Shown: positions 55,942 through 64,000, numbered from the stretch's first letter. The stretch is DNA of 64,000 nt from JAHEKO01 sp965212505 (GCA_965212505.1 OZ243123.1:2542001-2606000); one strand, 5' to 3'. Notes: a model not told the origin generated them from the sequence alone. Program-made: numbers and translations.

Positions 55942-56337
55942 ATGACGATAGATCTTGCTCGGAGAACCCAGTACATCAGACGCTCCAACACGGTCGCCGG
56001 GACCGAGAGCGCCAGCGCTCCCCCACTGACGACTGCAGCGCTCGACGACGCCCGCGCACGCCTGGATCTGGTCTTCAAAGCCCTCGCCGACTCCACACGG
56101 CGAGAGATTCTCTGCCTGCTCCAAGAGAAGGAGCTGGCCGTGAACCAGATCGTGGGTCGGTTCCATCTCACCCAGCCGAGCATCTCCCGCCACCTGGCGA
56201 TCCTCAAGAGCGCCGGGCTCGTCCTGCATCAGCGGCACGGCCAACGCGTCATGTATCGCCTCGGTGAACCTGAGCTCATCAGCGTCGCGACCCACTTCCT
56301 GGGCGCCCTGACGCCGGCCCGCAAGCGGGGCGACTGA
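55942..56337 (+). CDS. ArsR-family winged-helix regulator
   Basis: ATG 55942, with an AGGAGAGGAGAGG-type ribosome site just upstream, gives 131 residues. The HTH domain occupies about 35-105: LDLVFKALADSTRREILCLLQEKELAVNQIVGRFHLTQPSISRHLAILKSAGLV, with wing HGQRVMYRLG. There is no metal-binding Cys cluster such as CVC, so it is more like the LexA-free ArsR/SmtB relatives that respond to non-metal signals. It may regulate itself through the nearby inverted repeat. The sigma-factor operon follows after about 100 bp. Confidence 0.87.
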   Translation: MTIDLARRTQYIRRSNTVAGTESASAPPLTTAALDDARARLDLVFKALADSTRREILCLLQEKELAVNQIVGRFHLTQPSISRHLAILKSAGLVLHQRHGQRVMYRLGEPELISVATHFLGALTPARKRGD

Positions 56338-56391
56338 GCCGCCCCGCCGCGCCCGCTTGAGAGGCGACCGGCCACGGTCTAAGCTGACGGC

Positions 56392-56418
56392 GAACCCTGA
56401 TTGACGCCCCTGCGTCTA
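56392..56418 (+). promoter_or_regulatory. Candidate ECF-type promoter of the sigma-factor operon
   Basis: GAACC (56392-56396) and CGTCTA (56413-56418) are separated by 16 nt, which fits the -35 GGAAC and -10 CGTC pattern of ECF promoters. Transcription would start near 56425, just before the GAGAGGAG ribosome site. This suggests that the sigma factor drives its own operon. Confidence 0.5.
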
Positions 56419-56438
56419 TCGGGGGAGAGGAGCGTCAG

Positions 56439-57011
56439 CTGACGATCGATGTAGATACCCTCGTAGCCAGATGTCGCCAGGGAGATGACCTCGCCTGGGA
56501 GGCACTGGTGCGAGCAACTCAGGGGCGCGTCTTCGCGATCGCGATCAACTACCTGCGAGATCGTGAGGAGGCGCGAGACGCCGCCCAGGAGGCCTTTGTC
56601 AAGGTCTATCGGGGGCTCGACAAGCTGAACCCGGACGCCCCCTTCCTCCCGTGGCTCATGCGTCTGACTCGCAACTGCTGCATCGACCGGCAGCGACGGC
56701 TCAAGGTCCGCACACCGGAGCGACCGGTACCGATCAACGAAGCCCTCGACACGCAGACGGACGAACCCACACCCGAAGACGACTGGCTGAGCGGCGCAAC
56801 CCGCCGGCTCGTCCATCGCGCCATGGCGGCGCTCTCCGAGAAGAACCGCGAGGTACTCCTGCTCCACGACATTCAGCAGCTCAAGCTCGAAGAGATTGCG
56901 GAACTTCTCCAGGTGCCGATCGGCACGGTCAAGTCGCGGAGCAATCGGGCGCGCATCGAACTTGCCAAAGCGGTCCGGAGAATCGACCCCTCCTATGGAG
57001 TGACGACATGA
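56439..57011 (+). CDS. ECF-type RNA polymerase sigma factor
   Basis: The conserved N-terminus TIDVDTLVARCRQGDDLAWEALV is in frame only upstream of GTG 56508, and the only plausible start is CTG 56439, which has GAGAGGAG 6 nt before it. This gives 190 residues. Region 2 is FAIAINYLRDREEARDAAQEAFVKVYRGLDKL followed by FLPWLMRLTRNCCIDRQRR. Region 4 is MAALSEKNREVLLLHDIQQLKLEEIAELLQVPIGTVKSRSNRARIELAKAV. It is followed by an anti-sigma factor with an ATGA overlap, the usual ECF pairing. The CTG start needs experimental proof. Confidence 0.88.
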   Translation: MTIDVDTLVARCRQGDDLAWEALVRATQGRVFAIAINYLRDREEARDAAQEAFVKVYRGLDKLNPDAPFLPWLMRLTRNCCIDRQRRLKVRTPERPVPINEALDTQTDEPTPEDDWLSGATRRLVHRAMAALSEKNREVLLLHDIQQLKLEEIAELLQVPIGTVKSRSNRARIELAKAVRRIDPSYGVTT

Positions 57012-57898
57012 ACTGCGCACTGTTCGAGAGACAGCTCTCTCAGTGGCTCGCCGACGAGTCCGACTCCGCCCCGAGCACGGCGCTCGAGCTCCATGCCAGC
57101 GGCTGTGCAGACTGCAACGAGCTCTGGGAGCTAGCGCAACTCTCCGCGCCGGCCGCGGAGCTGCCGAACGATCCACCGCCCGGAGATCTGTTCGAGCGGG
57201 TGATGATTGAGACGGCTGGCGGCGGCTGCGCAGCAGCTGAGGCCTCCCTCTGCGCCTTCCTGGACAGCGAACTCGGTCGAGAGGATCGAGAACTCGTGCG
57301 AGGTCATTTGGATCACTGTAAGGCCTGCTCCGGCCTGGCAGAAACGCTGGAATCACTCCGGCTCGACCTGCCGCTGCTGGCGAACATCACGCCCGGGGCC
57401 CGCTTCGTATCGGCGGTACTTCGCGCCACGCTCCCCGCCCATGTTCTCCTGCGGCGGTGGTGGGAGCGCGCCTGGCCTCGCTGGGTCCATCGACCGCGCT
57501 TCGCACTGGAGGCGGCGTACGTTGCGACGCTGGTGCTCGTAGTCATCTTCGCCACGCCGGTCTCGCCGCTCCAGGCGATGCCGAGTCGTGCGGCGCAATT
57601 GGTACAGAGCGTGCCGAAGCCGGCTCTCGGTGGGCGAGTGGCCGAGTTCGGCGAAGCCGTAGACGCCCAACTCGACGAAGCGCAGACGAAGAGCATGAAC
57701 GCCCTATCTGAGCACTACCGCGCCGCGCATAAGGCCGGCCGGAGTGCCTTCGACCGCTCTCGCGAGTCCGTACAGATCGCAACTACGTGGACGATCGAAC
57801 AAATTCGAACCTTCTGGGACGAGGCTGCGTCCCTGCTGGAAAGTGCCGACGGAGACGATGCCGCGGCCGACCCTGACACCGAAGAGGAGACACCATGA
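57008..57898 (+). CDS. Membrane anti-sigma factor with two zinc-finger-like motifs
   Basis: The 296-residue protein has an N-terminal segment with LELHASGCADCNELW (HxxxCxxC) and a second with ELVRGHLDHCKACSGLAETL (about 95-115, again HxxxCxxC). Both fit the ZAS anti-sigma pattern that holds the ECF factor. A single membrane helix follows (AAYVATLVLVVIFATPV, about 178-194), then an extracytoplasmic helical part with EFGEAVDAQLDEAQTKS. The duplicated zinc motif is unusual. It overlaps both the sigma gene and the next membrane protein gene by 4 nt. Confidence 0.82.
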   Translation: MNCALFERQLSQWLADESDSAPSTALELHASGCADCNELWELAQLSAPAAELPNDPPPGDLFERVMIETAGGGCAAAEASLCAFLDSELGREDRELVRGHLDHCKACSGLAETLESLRLDLPLLANITPGARFVSAVLRATLPAHVLLRRWWERAWPRWVHRPRFALEAAYVATLVLVVIFATPVSPLQAMPSRAAQLVQSVPKPALGGRVAEFGEAVDAQLDEAQTKSMNALSEHYRAAHKAGRSAFDRSRESVQIATTWTIEQIRTFWDEAASLLESADGDDAAADPDTEEETP

Positions 57899-58464
57899 GC
57901 CAACCCGAACAGATTCCCAACCCGACTCCGCAACCGGCGGCCCCACAGGCGCCGCCCGTCGCCGCCTCGGTGGCCGATCCTCGGCTCAAGTCGCCGATCA
58001 TCGCTGCAGGACTGTCGATGATGCCCGGCCTCGGTCAGGTCTACGTGGGCTACTACCAGCGTGGCTTCGTTCACGCGGCGACGGTCTTCGTGATCATCAC
58101 GCTGCTGGCAACCGGCGAACTCGGCCCCTTGATTCCGCTCGCCGGACTCTCGCTGGCATTCTTCTGGCTGTACAACATGATCGATGCCGCTCGTCGCGCA
58201 ACCTTCTACAACCAAGCGCTCACCGGCACGACCGACATCGAGCTGCCCAAGGATTTCGCAGCGCCCGGCTTTCGCGGTTCGATCGGTGGCGGTCTAGCAC
58301 TCGTGGCGCTCGGCGCCATCCTCCTGATGGACACCCGCTTCGACATGTCGATGGTGTGGCTCGAGGAGTGGTGGCCCGCGGCAATCATCGGCTTCGGCGC
58401 CTACCTGGTCCTGAGGGCGGCTCAGGAGCGATCCAAGCAGAGCGGCGACAGCTACGACGACTAG
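57895..58464 (+). CDS. Small membrane protein of the sigma-factor operon
   Basis: The 189-residue protein has a Pro/Ala-rich cytoplasmic start (about 1-30). Two hydrophobic segments follow (GLSMMPGLGQVYVGYYQRGFVHAATVFVIITLLA and LIPLAGLSLAFFWLYNMIDAARRA), then two more near the C-terminus (IGGGLALVALGAILLM and WWPAAIIGFGAYLVL). The first pair resembles small TM2-type membrane domains, and the last pair resembles the LiaF/cell-wall stress membrane region. It is the last gene before an intrinsic terminator. A role in envelope stress sensing together with the anti-sigma factor is a guess. Confidence 0.65.
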   Translation: MSQPEQIPNPTPQPAAPQAPPVAASVADPRLKSPIIAAGLSMMPGLGQVYVGYYQRGFVHAATVFVIITLLATGELGPLIPLAGLSLAFFWLYNMIDAARRATFYNQALTGTTDIELPKDFAAPGFRGSIGGGLALVALGAILLMDTRFDMSMVWLEEWWPAAIIGFGAYLVLRAAQERSKQSGDSYDD

Positions 58465-58508
58465 TCACCCAACTCTCGGGCGAGAGAGCATTTCGCCCAC
58501 AAAGTTCC

Positions 58509-58540
58509 GAACACCGGCCGCGAGGCCGGTGTTCTTTTTT
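58509..58540 (+). terminator. Rho-independent terminator of the sigma-factor operon
   Basis: An 11-bp perfect stem (GAACACCGGCC with GGCCGGTGTTC, 58509-58519 and 58524-58534) encloses a GCGA loop and is followed by TTTTTT. It lies 45 nt after the stop of the membrane protein gene and is the clearest terminator in the window. Confidence 0.93.
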
Positions 58541-58758
58541 GTTAAGGATGTGCGTCACCTACCAGGGAACTCGGGCGAACTGCCCTACCTGAAGGTACCC
58601 CGAACCCCCTGCCCGCAAGCGATCCCGAGGTGGTCAGCCGTGGCACTGGGCTTGCTCCTTTGGCCACCAGATGCGATGCCGCAATAGTGGTCGACTCGAA
58701 GTGACGCATACCGCTGCGGAGCCTGGCGCGCGAGGACGAAGCTAACTCGCGAGCCGAC
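58541..58758. other. Gap before the DUF1800 gene
   Basis: No gene was recognised here. It must hold the promoter of the DUF1800/DUF1501 operon, since a strong terminator lies just upstream. If translation starts at ATG 58948 instead of 58759, the untranslated stretch would be about 400 bp. A GGAGG near 58908 has no start codon at a usual distance. Confidence 0.35.
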
Positions 58759-60489
58759 ATGAAGACGAAGCAGCCCAAAGCGAGACGGCACCCTCTCCGG
58801 AGGAAGACGATCGAACGACCTCAGCGACCCCAGTCGGTCGTCGAGGCGAGTCGACGGGCCAACACGCACGGCTTTCCGCGAGCGCGCGCGATGCGCACTC
58901 CCGACGCGAGGAGGGACCACTCGGCACCGAACCCGAGCGCCCCGTTGATGCCGCCTCTCGGCGTCATCGCGATGAACCGGATGGCTTTTGGACCGCGCCC
59001 GGGAGATCTCGCAGACTTCGAAGCGCTGGGTGGCAATGACGACGCGCGGCTCACGGCCTTCGTCGATCAGCAACTAGACCCCGCCTCGATCGACGACACG
59101 GAAGCGGACAGCAGGATCAGCGCCTCCGGCTACTCGACCCTCGGCAAGTCGCTGCCGCAACTCTGGAACGACCATGCGGTCGCCGATGGCGAGTGGTCCG
59201 ACCGGATTCGACCGATCGTCGAGACGATCTTCTCGACCCTGCTGCGCGCGGTTCACAGCCGCCGCCAGCTCTTCGAAGTCATGACCGACTTCTGGCACAA
59301 CCACTTCAGCGTCTACGGCTGGGGTTTCTATGAGGCTCCGACCTGGGTCGCCTACGACCGAGACGTCGTTCGAGCCAATGCGCTGGGCAACTTCCGCACC
59401 CTGCTGGAGGCGGTCGCCAAGAGTACGCCGATGCTCGTCTACCTCGACAACTACCTGAGCTCGGAGGAGGGGCCGAACGAGAACTACGCACGGGAGCTGA
59501 TGGAGCTCCATACTCTCGGCGACGAGAACTACTACGGCACGCTCCCTCGCAACCAGGTGCCGGTCGACGGCGACGGCATTCAGGTCGGGTTCGTCGAAGA
59601 GGATGTCTTCGCCGTGTCCCGAGCATTGACCGGCTGGTCGCTCGACGCGGATCCCTGGTGGGATCTCGAGAGCGGCAACGGCTCGTACTACTACCGCGGC
59701 GACTGGCACGACACGGCCGAAAAGAACGTCCTCGGAGTGATCCTCCCCGCGGGCCAAGCCGCGGAGAAGGACGGCCACGACGTCCTCGATCTGCTGGCCT
59801 TCCACCCCGGTACCGCCAAGTTCGTCTGTCGCAAGCTCTGCCGGCGACTGATCGGCGATTTCCCACCGCAGACCGTGGTCGACGCCGCCGCGCAAACATT
59901 CCTCGCTCACACGGCGGCCCCCGACCAACTCGCGCGCGTCATACGCACGATTCTGCTGTCGGACGAGTTCAAGACCACCTGGGGCCAGAAGATCAAGCGT
60001 CCGTTCGACGCACTGGTGAGCTCGTTGCGCGCCGCGGGCCGCGACTTCCCCTTCATCGAAGACGACCCCGAGACCGAGAGTCTCGATTGGCAGTTCTACC
60101 TGACCGGACACTACAGCTTCTCGTGGCACCCTCCGAACGGCTATCCCGACTTCGCGGAGGCGTGGGTCAGTTCAGGCCCGCGTGTCATGACCTGGCGCCT
60201 GACCAACTGGCTGATGGACTACAACTGGTCGATCGACGAGTTTCGGCTCGATATGACCGCCGAGACTCCCGCCGGCGTCCGCACGGCCAATGCGCTCGCG
60301 GACTACTGGATCGATCGCGTGCTCGGCCGACCGATCTCGGACAGCGATCGTCAGGAGATCGTCGACTTCATGGCCCAAGGGCACAACCCCGATCTCGATC
60401 TACCGCTCGACAACGACGAGGACACTCAATCGCGACTCCAGTCGCTGGTTGGGCTGCTCTTCATGTCGCCGGAGTTCCAGTGGAGGTGA
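58759..60489 (+). CDS. DUF1800 family protein
   Basis: The 576-residue frame opens at ATG 58759, but the first 60 residues are very basic and unlike the family, so ATG 58948 (MPPLGVIAMNRMAFGPRPGDLADFEALGG, 513 residues) may be the true start. Family features are LNRMAFGPRPGD-type opening, FWHNHFSVYGW, PMLVYLDNYLSSEEGPNENYARELMELHTLG, ALTGWSLD and HPGTAKFVCRKLCRRLIGD. DUF1800 proteins are almost always encoded next to DUF1501 proteins, as here (6-bp gap), and are thought to act outside the cytoplasm. The biochemical role is unknown. Confidence 0.85.
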   Translation: MKTKQPKARRHPLRRKTIERPQRPQSVVEASRRANTHGFPRARAMRTPDARRDHSAPNPSAPLMPPLGVIAMNRMAFGPRPGDLADFEALGGNDDARLTAFVDQQLDPASIDDTEADSRISASGYSTLGKSLPQLWNDHAVADGEWSDRIRPIVETIFSTLLRAVHSRRQLFEVMTDFWHNHFSVYGWGFYEAPTWVAYDRDVVRANALGNFRTLLEAVAKSTPMLVYLDNYLSSEEGPNENYARELMELHTLGDENYYGTLPRNQVPVDGDGIQVGFVEEDVFAVSRALTGWSLDADPWWDLESGNGSYYYRGDWHDTAEKNVLGVILPAGQAAEKDGHDVLDLLAFHPGTAKFVCRKLCRRLIGDFPPQTVVDAAAQTFLAHTAAPDQLARVIRTILLSDEFKTTWGQKIKRPFDALVSSLRAAGRDFPFIEDDPETESLDWQFYLTGHYSFSWHPPNGYPDFAEAWVSSGPRVMTWRLTNWLMDYNWSIDEFRLDMTAETPAGVRTANALADYWIDRVLGRPISDSDRQEIVDFMAQGHNPDLDLPLDNDEDTQSRLQSLVGLLFMSPEFQWR

Positions 60490-60495
60490 TACGCG

Positions 60496-61833
60496 ATGTG
60501 TGATTTCACCCGACGCGGATTCATGGTCGGCTGCTCGGCCGCCATCGCGAGCCTCGCCGGCTCCCGATTCAACAGCCTGGCCTTCGCCGAACCCGGCGAT
60601 CAGGACGCCCTCCTGGTGATCTTCCTGCGCGGCGGCCTCGACGGCTTGACACTGATGCCTCCTATCGACGGCGCCGACCGCGGCTACTACGAGGCGGCGC
60701 GTCCAGACCTGCAGGTGCCCTTGAGCGGTAGCAGCGCCGCTCTACCGCTCAACTCGCAGTTCGGCTGGCACCCCGCCGCGGCTCCGTTGCTCGACCTCTA
60801 CCAGAACAACAGCCTTTCTCTCGTGATGGCGACCGGCCTGACGGAGGCGACGCGGAGTCACTTCGACTCGATGGAGTTCATGGAGACCGGCACTCCCGGG
60901 GTGATCAACACGCCGACAGGCTGGTTGACCCGTCACCTTTCATCTTCGATCGAGATCCCCGACGAGGTGATCATGCCATCGCTCTCCATGGGCGACCTGC
61001 AACCGACCTCGCTCCGCGGCGACCGCGAGACGGTGAACATGAACGATCCGAGTACGTTCAGCCTCAGCACCGGTCCGTGGCTCTGGCGCAGCCCCCAGCG
61101 TGCGGCGGTTCGCAGCCTCTACCAGGCCGAGAGCTCACTGGTTCACATCACCGGCAATCAGGCACTCGACGCGGTCGACATCATCGAGCTCTACGCCTCC
61201 GACGACTACGTCCCCGCCAACGGCGCGGTCTACCCGGACAGCGACTTCGGAGACCATCTCAAGGTGATCGCCCAGATGATCAAGCTCGACCTGGGACTTC
61301 AGGTCGGCACGCTCGACATCGGCGGCTGGGACACCCACGAAGGACAGGAGTTCGTCCTCTCCTCGCTCATGACGGACCTGGCCTCCGGCTTGATGGCGCT
61401 CTACACCGACCTCGACGGCTCTGGAGGTCAGAACTACACCCAGAAGCTGACCGTCGTCGTTCAGAGCGAGTTCGGCCGCCGCTTCGTAGAGAACGCGGAC
61501 GCCGGGACGGATCACGGTCACGGCAATCTCATGATGGTGCTCGGCGGCGCGGCGACCGGCGGCCTGCACGGCACCTGGCCGGGCCTCGCGAATCATCAGC
61601 TGTTCGAAGGTCAAGATCTCGCGGTCACCACCGACTACCGCCGGATCCTGAGCGAGATCCTCATTCGGCGCCTCGGCAACAACAAGCTGGGCGTCATCTT
61701 CCCGGACTATGGCGACTACCAGCCTCTCGGTGTCGTGTCCGGACCCGATCTCCCTCCGGACTACAAAGGAGGCCCGGGTTCACCCATCTTCTCCGACGGG
61801 TTCGAATCGGGAGACATCACGGCATGGGGATGA
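60496..61833 (+). CDS. DUF1501 family protein, Tat-exported, with C-terminal GFESG tail
   Basis: The 445-residue protein has a Tat signal (TRRGFMVGCSAAIASLAGS). The family core includes LLVIFLRGGLDGLTLMPP, SHFDSMEFMETG, GWDTHEGQEF, VVVQSEFGRRFVENADAGTDHGHGNLMMVLGG and GLHGTWPGL; the fold is sulfatase/alkaline phosphatase-like. The last residues are IFSDGFESGDITAWG, a short tail after a linker (YKGGPGSP), which looks like a C-terminal sorting or binding motif. ATG 61830 of the next gene overlaps its stop. The partner is the DUF1800 protein. Enzymatic substrate is unknown. Confidence 0.85.
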   Translation: MCDFTRRGFMVGCSAAIASLAGSRFNSLAFAEPGDQDALLVIFLRGGLDGLTLMPPIDGADRGYYEAARPDLQVPLSGSSAALPLNSQFGWHPAAAPLLDLYQNNSLSLVMATGLTEATRSHFDSMEFMETGTPGVINTPTGWLTRHLSSSIEIPDEVIMPSLSMGDLQPTSLRGDRETVNMNDPSTFSLSTGPWLWRSPQRAAVRSLYQAESSLVHITGNQALDAVDIIELYASDDYVPANGAVYPDSDFGDHLKVIAQMIKLDLGLQVGTLDIGGWDTHEGQEFVLSSLMTDLASGLMALYTDLDGSGGQNYTQKLTVVVQSEFGRRFVENADAGTDHGHGNLMMVLGGAATGGLHGTWPGLANHQLFEGQDLAVTTDYRRILSEILIRRLGNNKLGVIFPDYGDYQPLGVVSGPDLPPDYKGGPGSPIFSDGFESGDITAWG

Positions 61834-62645
61834 GGGCGCGGGTACTCGCCGTGGTGGTGACGGCCTGGTTCTGCTCCGACGCAACCGGGTGGGCCGCCGG
61901 TGTTCAGGTGCGGAGTGACGCCGCTTCCGAGGGCACCTTCGGCCTGCGCCTGACACTCGGCCCAGACTGCGCATCGGAACACGATCTGACACTCGACGGC
62001 GACGACGGTCCGCTCCAGGGCAGCTACCAGGCGTGTCGCACGATCAGGGTCGAGTCGGTCGTCGTCGAGGGTCCTTCGACAACCCTCACCGCAGGCGACA
62101 AGCTGAGCTTCGACGACGGCTTCTCGGTTGCCGCGGGAGGAGGCCTCGTGGCAGTGCTCGACGCGAGCCTCAACGGCGGCCCGACCTACGTCGAAGACCG
62201 GACTCCGATCGACGAGACCATCTACACGGCACGCTTCTCCGCCCGCTTCGACGACCTGGCGCTCGCCGGCGGCGAAGAGCTCGGCAACCTCGTCGCCTAC
62301 TCGGGTACCGGTCAGACGGTCTTTAGAGTTGTGGTCGAGCCCGCCAGCGGCGGCGGCTACCAACTCGCCCTCGAGGCCCGCCTCGACGGCGGCGGGCTCC
62401 TCCAGACGCCTCCCGGAGACGAGCTCGCGATACCTGCCGGCTGGAGCACCGTCGAGCTCGAATGGCATGCAAGCGACGGCGACGGGGCTCTCCTGGTCGG
62501 CATCAACGGCGGATCGCTCGCAGGTCTCGCCGACCTGGCGAACGGCGCCACCCGCATCGAGACGATCCGCTGGGGCGGCGTCGACGGCGCCCTCTTCACC
62601 GGCAGCGGCCATCTCGAGCTCGACTCGTTCTCGTCGACTCGCTGA
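61830..62645 (+). CDS. Small exported beta-rich protein
   Basis: ATG 61830 overlaps the DUF1501 stop (ATGA); ATG 61824 is in frame two codons earlier. The product has 271 residues with a signal peptide (RVLAVVVTAWFCSDATGWAAG). The middle has TLTAGDKLSFDDGFSVAAGGGLVAVLD, a short motif seen after extracellular repeats in related organisms. The C-terminal 130 residues look like a jelly-roll lectin/LamG-like fold (TARFSARFDDLALAGGEELGNLVAYSGTG, GYQLALEARLDGGG). It probably acts with the DUF1800/DUF1501 pair. No enzyme signature. Confidence 0.6.
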   Translation: MRARVLAVVVTAWFCSDATGWAAGVQVRSDAASEGTFGLRLTLGPDCASEHDLTLDGDDGPLQGSYQACRTIRVESVVVEGPSTTLTAGDKLSFDDGFSVAAGGGLVAVLDASLNGGPTYVEDRTPIDETIYTARFSARFDDLALAGGEELGNLVAYSGTGQTVFRVVVEPASGGGYQLALEARLDGGGLLQTPPGDELAIPAGWSTVELEWHASDGDGALLVGINGGSLAGLADLANGATRIETIRWGGVDGALFTGSGHLELDSFSSTR

Positions 62646-62654
62646 GGGAGCGGA

Positions 62655-64000
62655 CTAGCCGGCGGGCAGGCGAAAGGCCGCCATCTCCTGGCTGTTGCGC
62701 ACCAGCACGATGTCGCCGACCAGCGCCGGGCGATTCCAACTCTTGCCCTCGATGGCCGGCATCCGCCCGAGTTCGACAAACCCCTCGGGCCGCGCCTTCA
62801 CCAACGCCAGGTCGCCCATCTCGGTCAGAACCAGAAGCAGGTCCTGATCGGGCAGGAGAAGCACTTGGCCTTCGCCATAGCGCCCTCCCTTCCAAGAGCG
62901 GGAGCCGTCTTCGAGCGCGATGCTGGCGAGGATATGGCCGTCGAAGCCATAGGCATGTCCCTCGTGAACGACCACGTCGTTGAACGAAGGCTTGAGGCGA
63001 TTCGTGGTCCAGAGCTCCTCCACCGTCCAGCTCTCGCCTGTGCGAGTGGGCGAGATGCGACGCGTACCGATCGGCATGGCGCCGTCGTTCACCATGCTCA
63101 CAAGGACATCGCCGTCCGCAGTGATCGCGGGCTGCATGATGCCGATACCCGGCCACGCGTGCTGCCAGAGGAGTGTCCCGTCGGCGGGTGCGACGCTGGC
63201 GATGGCCTCGTGCCCGAGGAGTAGGATCTGCGGTACCCCTTCGAGAGTCACGAGCTGCGGCGAGCTGTAGCTACCGCCGTGAGCGGCGGCGGCCCAGCGC
63301 AGCTCACCGCCTTCAAGCTCGTAGGCGAGCAGCTCTCCGCTCAGCGCAACCACGACCGTGTCGCCCACCACGAGCGGCGAGCTGACATGTCCCCAACCCG
63401 GCTGCCGCGCGCCGGCGTCCACAGCCGCATCCCGCGACCAGACGAGTGCTCCGTCGCGCGCGTCGAGTGCGTTCAGTCGTCCGGTTGCGCCCAACGTGAG
63501 GACGAGATCGCCGACTACCGCCGGAGTGGCCCGAGGTCCCGCGCCCACATGCGCGTCCCAAAAGCGCCCTTCGTCCGCATAGCGCCAGACCGGCTCCCCG
63601 GTCTCGAGGTCGTAGCAGAAGGTCACCTCTTCTTCGCCCCGCTGTTCCTGGGTATAGGCCTGGTCGCCTCGCACTGCGAACGAGGAGACACCCGGACCCA
63701 CCGCGCGACGCCAGAGCTCGGTCGGCGGCAGAGCCGCCCAGTCGGTTCCGACCTCGACGCCGTACACCACGCCGTCGCGCGCGGCCCCGCGAAGCCCGGG
63801 CCAACGGACTCCGGCCGAGTCGGCTCCGCGCGCACCGGCGGCGAGGGTGTCCTCGCCCGACTCAAGCAGACGCTCCTCAGCGGTCTTGGACCAGCGCCAG
63901 GAGAACTCCGCCATGCCGTCGCCGGTGACACCGGCGCTCCGCACGAGGGCCCACCCCCCGCAGGCCACGACAATCGCCGCCACCATGGCCCACCGGCGGG
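62655..64000 (-). CDS. PQQ-like beta-propeller membrane protein (5' end outside window)
   Basis: The frame is open to the window edge, so the N-terminus is missing; at least 448 residues are present. It begins with the end of a membrane helix (RRWAMVAAIVVACGGWALVRSAG) and the segment FSWRWSKTAEERLLESGED. Propeller blades follow: WPGLRGAARDG, GDLVLTLGATGRLNALDARDGALVWSRD, GELLAYELEGGELRWAAAAHGG and VGDIVLVRNSQEMAAFRLP at the end. The WRW..TAEERLL link between a membrane part and a PQQ-type propeller suggests a membrane-anchored periplasmic propeller. It converges on the secreted protein gene with 9 bp between. Confidence 0.75.
   Translation of the reverse strand, partial: RRWAMVAAIVVACGGWALVRSAGVTGDGMAEFSWRWSKTAEERLLESGEDTLAAGARGADSAGVRWPGLRGAARDGVVYGVEVGTDWAALPPTELWRRAVGPGVSSFAVRGDQAYTQEQRGEEEVTFCYDLETGEPVWRYADEGRFWDAHVGAGPRATPAVVGDLVLTLGATGRLNALDARDGALVWSRDAAVDAGARQPGWGHVSSPLVVGDTVVVALSGELLAYELEGGELRWAAAAHGGSYSSPQLVTLEGVPQILLLGHEAIASVAPADGTLLWQHAWPGIGIMQPAITADGDVLVSMVNDGAMPIGTRRISPTRTGESWTVEELWTTNRLKPSFNDVVVHEGHAYGFDGHILASIALEDGSRSWKGGRYGEGQVLLLPDQDLLLVLTEMGDLALVKARPEGFVELGRMPAIEGKSWNRPALVGDIVLVRNSQEMAAFRLPAG

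Overview
The window is a 64-kb stretch of high-GC, densely coded bacterial chromosome. Tight ATGA/TTGA/GTGA gene overlaps, GTG and TTG starts, a PadR regulator next to a permease-prefix-type membrane protein, an RND efflux set, PQQ-type propellers, a DUF1800/DUF1501 pair and huge secreted SdrD_B-repeat proteins together suggest an Acidobacteriota lineage, perhaps Thermoanaerobaculia. No rRNA or marker gene is present, so this is an inference. I saw no tRNA, rRNA, CRISPR array or insertion sequence.

Layout. (1) 1-12.7 kb: two divergent secreted proteases of the gingipain (C25) type. The leftmost is a giant minus-strand protein with ten SdrD_B-like repeats whose catalytic domain lies outside the window. 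The other, on the plus strand, is complete. The 563-bp gap between them holds a 60-residue minus-strand ORF that has the lasso-peptide leader motif followed by a core-like sequence. (2) 12.7-16.2 kb: a lasso-peptide-type maturation set, made of an asparagine-synthetase-like cyclase (minus strand), then an HPr-kinase-like protein, a B2 transglutaminase-like leader peptidase and a PqqD-type recognition protein (plus strand). (3) 16.2-39.5 kb: a large polysaccharide locus. It holds a TPR protein, an O-antigen ligase/polymerase, a Wza-type exporter, a Wzc-type tyrosine kinase, two secreted proteins, a flippase, a methyltransferase, four GT4 glycosyltransferases, a GNAT protein, a polymerase-like membrane protein, a polysaccharide deacetylase and a pglC-pglD-pglE-pglF-like set. 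That set predicts a glycan started with a diacetylbacillosamine-like sugar phosphate.

(4) 39.5-41.5 kb: a PadR-controlled three-gene operon with a metallo-beta-lactamase-fold hydrolase. A perfect inverted repeat abuts the PadR start codon. (5) 41.5-49.5 kb: an efflux operon with a lipoprotein adaptor and two different RND pumps, without an outer-membrane factor. (6) 49.8-55.9 kb: a DHH-like/CPBP fusion membrane protein divergent from a molybdopterin oxidoreductase, then a HAD phosphatase and a PQQ-propeller lipoprotein. (7) 55.9-58.5 kb: an ArsR regulator with a candidate operator, then an ECF sigma factor, anti-sigma factor and membrane protein operon. That operon has a candidate self-recognised promoter, a probable CTG start and a clear intrinsic terminator. 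(8) 58.7-64 kb: DUF1800, a Tat-exported DUF1501 protein and a small secreted protein, then a convergent PQQ-propeller membrane protein cut by the window end.

The most interesting part is 9-16.2 kb. A complete set of lasso-type maturation enzymes plus a kinase lies within 3.5 kb of a plausible precursor, and that precursor sits between two C25 proteases that share a non-catalytic module. The deviations (Ala at leader position -2, no ABC transporter, no C-terminal Ser for the kinase) could make it an unusual, phosphorylated or protease-linked RiPP system.
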